DNA from: Mesorhizobium amorphae CCNWGS0123
Lineage (GTDB): Bacteria; Pseudomonadota; Alphaproteobacteria; Rhizobiales; Rhizobiaceae
NCBI RefSeq assembly: GCF_001686985.1
Contig: NZ_CP015318.1
Coordinates: 5,020,001-5,084,000, forward strand
Reading direction: 5' to 3'
Length of the DNA stretch: 64,000 bases
Below the pieces are notes generated by a model, which made no database searches, had not been told where the DNA came from, and saw only the letters and a list, made by a program, of their open reading frames with translations. Below are positions 61,070 to 64,000 of the stretch, in pieces; position 1 is the first letter of the stretch, and each line of letters begins with the position of its first letter. Position numbers and translations under genes: made by a program.

Positions 61070-63232
61070 ATGACGCCAGCCAGAACCGACGATCGCACGC
61101 TTCCACCTTTGTTCGACATAGGACCGCTATGGGCGGTCCTGTGGGGGCGACGCGTCATGGTGCTTGCCATCGCCGGCGCGGCGCTGCTGCTTGCACTGCT
61201 CTATCTTGCCGTGACGAGCCCGAGCTATACGGCGACCGCATCGATATTGATCGACCCGCGCGACTCGCGCGCGGCCAATTTCAACGACGTTCTTCCCGGG
61301 ATCGGCGCCGACAGCGCCGCCATCGCAAGCCAGGTCTTCGTCATCGAATCGCAGGACTTGCTGGGGGCAGTGTTCGACAAAGAGGGGCTTCAAAACGATC
61401 CGGAATTTTCAGGCAAAGGCCTGGTCTCGCGTGTCTTGTCGATGTTTGGAGCGGGCCGCGGCCCCTCACCGGACGCGGCCTTCAAGCGCTTTCAAAAAGC
61501 CGTATCGGTGGACCGTGAAGGACTGACCTATGTCATCAATGTCTCCTTCACGTCGCCATCGCCGGACAAGGCCGCGCGCATCGCCAACGCCATCGTCAAT
61601 CGCTACAGAACGGGCCTCGCCGGAGAACGCGAAACCGCCAACAGCGACGTGAATTCTCTCCTCAATGACAGGATCAAGGGTCTTCAGAAGGACGTCAGCG
61701 ACGCCGAGCGCGCGGTCGAGGATTTCAAGTCGGAGCACGAGATCCTGGGGTCGGCCGATGGCGGCACATTGCAGTCGCAGCTCGACCAACTGACGGCGCA
61801 GCTGATAACCGCACAGGGCGACGCCGATCAGGCGCGGGACCGATACAATCAGGCGCTGGCCGCGGGCACCTCGCCGGCCGGCCTGGCCAAGTTGGCGGAA
61901 ATCCTTTTCTCCAATTCCGCCGTCAAATTGCGCGACGACTATAACCAGCGCGCGGCAGAGCTCGCCAATCTCGAAACCATGTATGGGCCTCGTCATCCGG
62001 CCATTGCGCGGCTCAGGTCGGAGCTCGATCGCATGAACCGGTTGATGGCCGCCGAGGCGGAGCGGATAAGACAGCAGCTGAAGGCCAGCTACGATCTCGC
62101 CGCCCAGAATGTGGCGAAGCTGCAGGCCAAGCTCGAGGCTCTGCGCCAGCAGTCCACGAACTCGAATATCGCACAGGTGCAACTGCGGCAACTGGACTCC
62201 AAGGCCCAGGCTGCCCGCACCGTGCTCGACGATTTCCTGAAACGCGCGCAGGAAACGTCGCAGATGCAGGGCGTCCAGACATCCGAGGCGCGCACGATCA
62301 GCGCCGCCTCCGCCCCGCTGCAGCCGACCTGGCCAAAGCCGACCCTGCTCCTGCCGGTCAGCGCCTTTCTGGGCCTCATCGCCGGATGCGGTATCGCCCT
62401 CGCGCTGGGGCCGGTCCGCAAGCCCGAGGATGACCCGCGAAGCCCTCGCGAAGAGGTGCCGCAGGCGACCCAGCCAAAAGAGCCGAAAAAGGGCGGCGCA
62501 CCAGCCATGTCTCGTCCATTGCCAGCCAATTTCGGCGAGTACCGCCTGCCGGGGGTCGCCGGCGGCGCGGCGCATTCAAGCATCAAGGCGCTGAGGAAGT
62601 CACTGTTTCAAGCCGGCAGCGACGCGCTTTCGCTGGGCGTGCTGAAGCTTATGCGGCAAATACTCCTGCGCCTTAGCGACCACCCCAAACCCTTCGTGCT
62701 TCTGGTCTCCTCAACGCGCAGCAATGTCGACGCAAGGCTTGCGGGCGCGATGGTCGGGATTGGTCTCCAGCAAGCCGAGCAGAATGTGCTTGTGGTTGAA
62801 ATCGGAGGCCAGCCGCACCGTGCCGGCTACGGACCCGGCCTGTTCATCGATGGCGCAAGCGGCCTGCGCACGGTCGTATGCAGTCCGGCCGTGGAGAAGG
62901 GGGCAGAATTCCGGGATCGCAACACCTTGCGCGGCATTCTGGCCGAGGCCGGGAACGCATTCGATTTCGTGCTCGTGATTGCCCCATCCCTTGGTGAGAA
63001 CGGTTGGGATCGGGAGATCTTTGCAAGCGCCGATCTGATGCTTTTCGCGCTAAGCCCATCCGAGTCTGCGTCGGGGACCGCCGCCCTGCTCGAGCAGCAT
63101 CTCGGCGCCGGCCAGATCGAACGCAGCGCCACTCTTGTAATCGACAGCGCACAGCCAGCCGGGGCAAAGGCAATGCCCGATGTCGAGTCTGGGGCCGGCG
63201 GATTGCGCCGCAGTTCCCTCGCAAGGAGTTGA
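61070..63232 (+). CDS. Wzz/BY-kinase-like polysaccharide co-polymerase with degenerate kinase domain
   Basis: This 720-residue polysaccharide co-polymerase has a transmembrane helix near residues 28-48 (VMVLAIAGAALLLALLYLAV), a Wzz periplasmic region with long coiled-coil (about 195-400), and a second helix near residues 425-445 followed by a basic linker. The C-terminal domain (about 500-700) has the BY-kinase fold but lacks the Walker A lysine: FVLLVSSTRSNVDARLAGAM replaces SxxPGEGKST, and VLVVEIGG replaces the VLLIDxD Walker A' motif. It is probably not an active tyrosine kinase. It controls chain length or export of the polysaccharide. Confidence 0.87.
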   Translation: MTPARTDDRTLPPLFDIGPLWAVLWGRRVMVLAIAGAALLLALLYLAVTSPSYTATASILIDPRDSRAANFNDVLPGIGADSAAIASQVFVIESQDLLGAVFDKEGLQNDPEFSGKGLVSRVLSMFGAGRGPSPDAAFKRFQKAVSVDREGLTYVINVSFTSPSPDKAARIANAIVNRYRTGLAGERETANSDVNSLLNDRIKGLQKDVSDAERAVEDFKSEHEILGSADGGTLQSQLDQLTAQLITAQGDADQARDRYNQALAAGTSPAGLAKLAEILFSNSAVKLRDDYNQRAAELANLETMYGPRHPAIARLRSELDRMNRLMAAEAERIRQQLKASYDLAAQNVAKLQAKLEALRQQSTNSNIAQVQLRQLDSKAQAARTVLDDFLKRAQETSQMQGVQTSEARTISAASAPLQPTWPKPTLLLPVSAFLGLIAGCGIALALGPVRKPEDDPRSPREEVPQATQPKEPKKGGAPAMSRPLPANFGEYRLPGVAGGAAHSSIKALRKSLFQAGSDALSLGVLKLMRQILLRLSDHPKPFVLLVSSTRSNVDARLAGAMVGIGLQQAEQNVLVVEIGGQPHRAGYGPGLFIDGASGLRTVVCSPAVEKGAEFRDRNTLRGILAEAGNAFDFVLVIAPSLGENGWDREIFASADLMLFALSPSESASGTAALLEQHLGAGQIERSATLVIDSAQPAGAKAMPDVESGAGGLRRSSLARS

Positions 63233-63235
63233 TCC

Positions 63236-64000
63236 ATGCGGGCGGTTGAGCTGGTATCGCCGCTGACTGTGTCACGGCGGCATGCGCTTGCACTTGCTGG
63301 CGGGGCTTTGCTTACGACCCTCCCCTTCTCCGTCTCGACCGCGCTGCCGGCAACGGCCGCTCGCCCCGTTCCTTCGCGTGGTTTCAATCTTCCCGCATGG
63401 TTCGAACGCGAAGCAGGAACCGCTCCCGCCACGGCGACGCTGGAAAAGCTGCGGCAGTCCGGGTTCGAAACGATCCGCCTGCCGGTGAACGGCGATCTTG
63501 TCTCGGCAGGCGACCGGGCGGTGCTCCGCCGCATCCGCGACGGGGTCGCAGAGCTTGTCGGGCTGGGCTTCGCCGTTCTGGTGGACATGCATCCGTCCGG
63601 AGATCTTCGTGCGGCCTTCGAGCATGATCCGGCAAATGCGGCCAGGCGGGTGGTCCTGGCCTGGACGGCCCTGCGCGCCGTCATCGCCGACCTGCCGACG
63701 AATTCGGTCTACCCGGAACTGTTGAACGAGCCGCCGATGGAGCGCGCCGCATGGCTTGAGCTGCGCGAACAGGTCGCCGAGACGTTGCGGGCCAGATGTC
63801 CGCTCCACACGCTGGTCTGGGGCCCGGCACGCTTCCAGGGCATATGGGAAATAGCCGACACGCCGCCCTTGGTCGACGACAGGCAGATTGCAGCCATCCA
63901 CTACTACGCGCCCATGGCATTCACCCATCAATGCGAGAACTGGGATACATCGCCGCTCGCCCGCATCGCCAACCTGCCCTTTCCCGCGACAAGCGACATG
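63236..64000 (+). CDS. Glycoside hydrolase family 5 glycanase (3' end outside window)
   Basis: This gene has 255 codons with no stop before the window end. It starts 3 bp after the co-polymerase stop, with AAGGAG upstream. The N-terminus has a twin-arginine-like signal (SRRHALALAGGALLTTLP), so export by Tat is likely. GH5 features are VLVDMHPSGD (conserved His119), acid/base Glu165 in LLNEPPM and the aromatic IHYYAPMAFTHQ. The nucleophile Glu lies beyond the window. It probably trims or releases the polysaccharide made by this cluster. Confidence 0.85.
   Translation, partial: MRAVELVSPLTVSRRHALALAGGALLTTLPFSVSTALPATAARPVPSRGFNLPAWFEREAGTAPATATLEKLRQSGFETIRLPVNGDLVSAGDRAVLRRIRDGVAELVGLGFAVLVDMHPSGDLRAAFEHDPANAARRVVLAWTALRAVIADLPTNSVYPELLNEPPMERAAWLELREQVAETLRARCPLHTLVWGPARFQGIWEIADTPPLVDDRQIAAIHYYAPMAFTHQCENWDTSPLARIANLPFPATSDM

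Overview
The window is high-GC DNA with very tight bacterial operons and few promoters. It looks like a chromosomal segment of a rhizobial alphaproteobacterium, most likely Mesorhizobium or a close relative. The evidence is a pcaDCHG operon divergent from pcaQ with a rhizobial-type PcaQ box, many ABC importers, trehalose genes, an exopolysaccharide cluster, and short palindromic intergenic repeats. I see no rRNA, tRNA, CRISPR array, insertion sequence or prophage. The genus is an inference; no marker gene is present.

Layout. (1) 1-3562: protocatechuate branch of the beta-ketoadipate pathway (pcaG partial, pcaH, pcaC, pcaD) and its LysR activator pcaQ. (2) 3571-8199: a complete branched-chain-amino-acid-type (Liv/HAAT) ABC importer, possibly for an aromatic acid. 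(3) 8398-14400: a D-allulose/D-tagatose 3-epimerase-like enzyme, an allose-like ABC importer, a LacI repressor with predicted operators, and a divergent 2-hydroxyacid dehydrogenase. (4) 14453-24082: a FadR-type GntR repressor divergent from an eight-gene operon. The operon holds an AA_synth-family protein, a hydrolase/flavin-reductase/Nudix-like fusion, an LLM flavin monooxygenase, an aldehyde dehydrogenase and a polyamine/spermidine-type ABC importer. It reads as a self-contained uptake-and-oxidation pathway for an unknown nitrogenous or acylated compound. (5) 24163-30310: otsB and membrane-anchored otsA, a glycogen-debranching-type glucosidase and a GT4 glycosyltransferase. (6) 30471-40949: an unassigned catabolic locus (TIM-barrel protein, M14-like deacylase, RidA, PLP D-amino-acid lyase-like enzyme, amidohydrolase, ribose-type ABC importer) with an IclR regulator and a striking tandem operator.

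(7) 41587-52888: a 2327-residue type I secreted VCBS/RTX protein containing 14 nearly identical 336-bp repeats, followed by its ABC exporter and HlyD-type adaptor and then a sapC gene broken by two frameshifts. (8) 53163-64000: a surface-polysaccharide cluster (WecG/TagA transferase, FAD oxidoreductase, CelD-like acyltransferase, GINT1-like protein, GT4 transferase, Wzx flippase, Wzz/BY-kinase-like co-polymerase with a degenerate P-loop, and a GH5 glycanase cut by the window end).

Regulatory signals recur at the divergent promoters: a PcaQ box, AT-rich LacI operators centred on CG, a GntR palindrome over a TTGACA promoter, and paired TGTC/GACA dyads for IclR. Perfect hairpins separate binding-protein genes from permease genes in two importer operons, and adhesin from exporter in the secretion operon. 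The strongest leads for something undescribed are the eight-gene monooxygenase operon with its three-domain fusion, and the highly repetitive adhesin with its decayed sapC.
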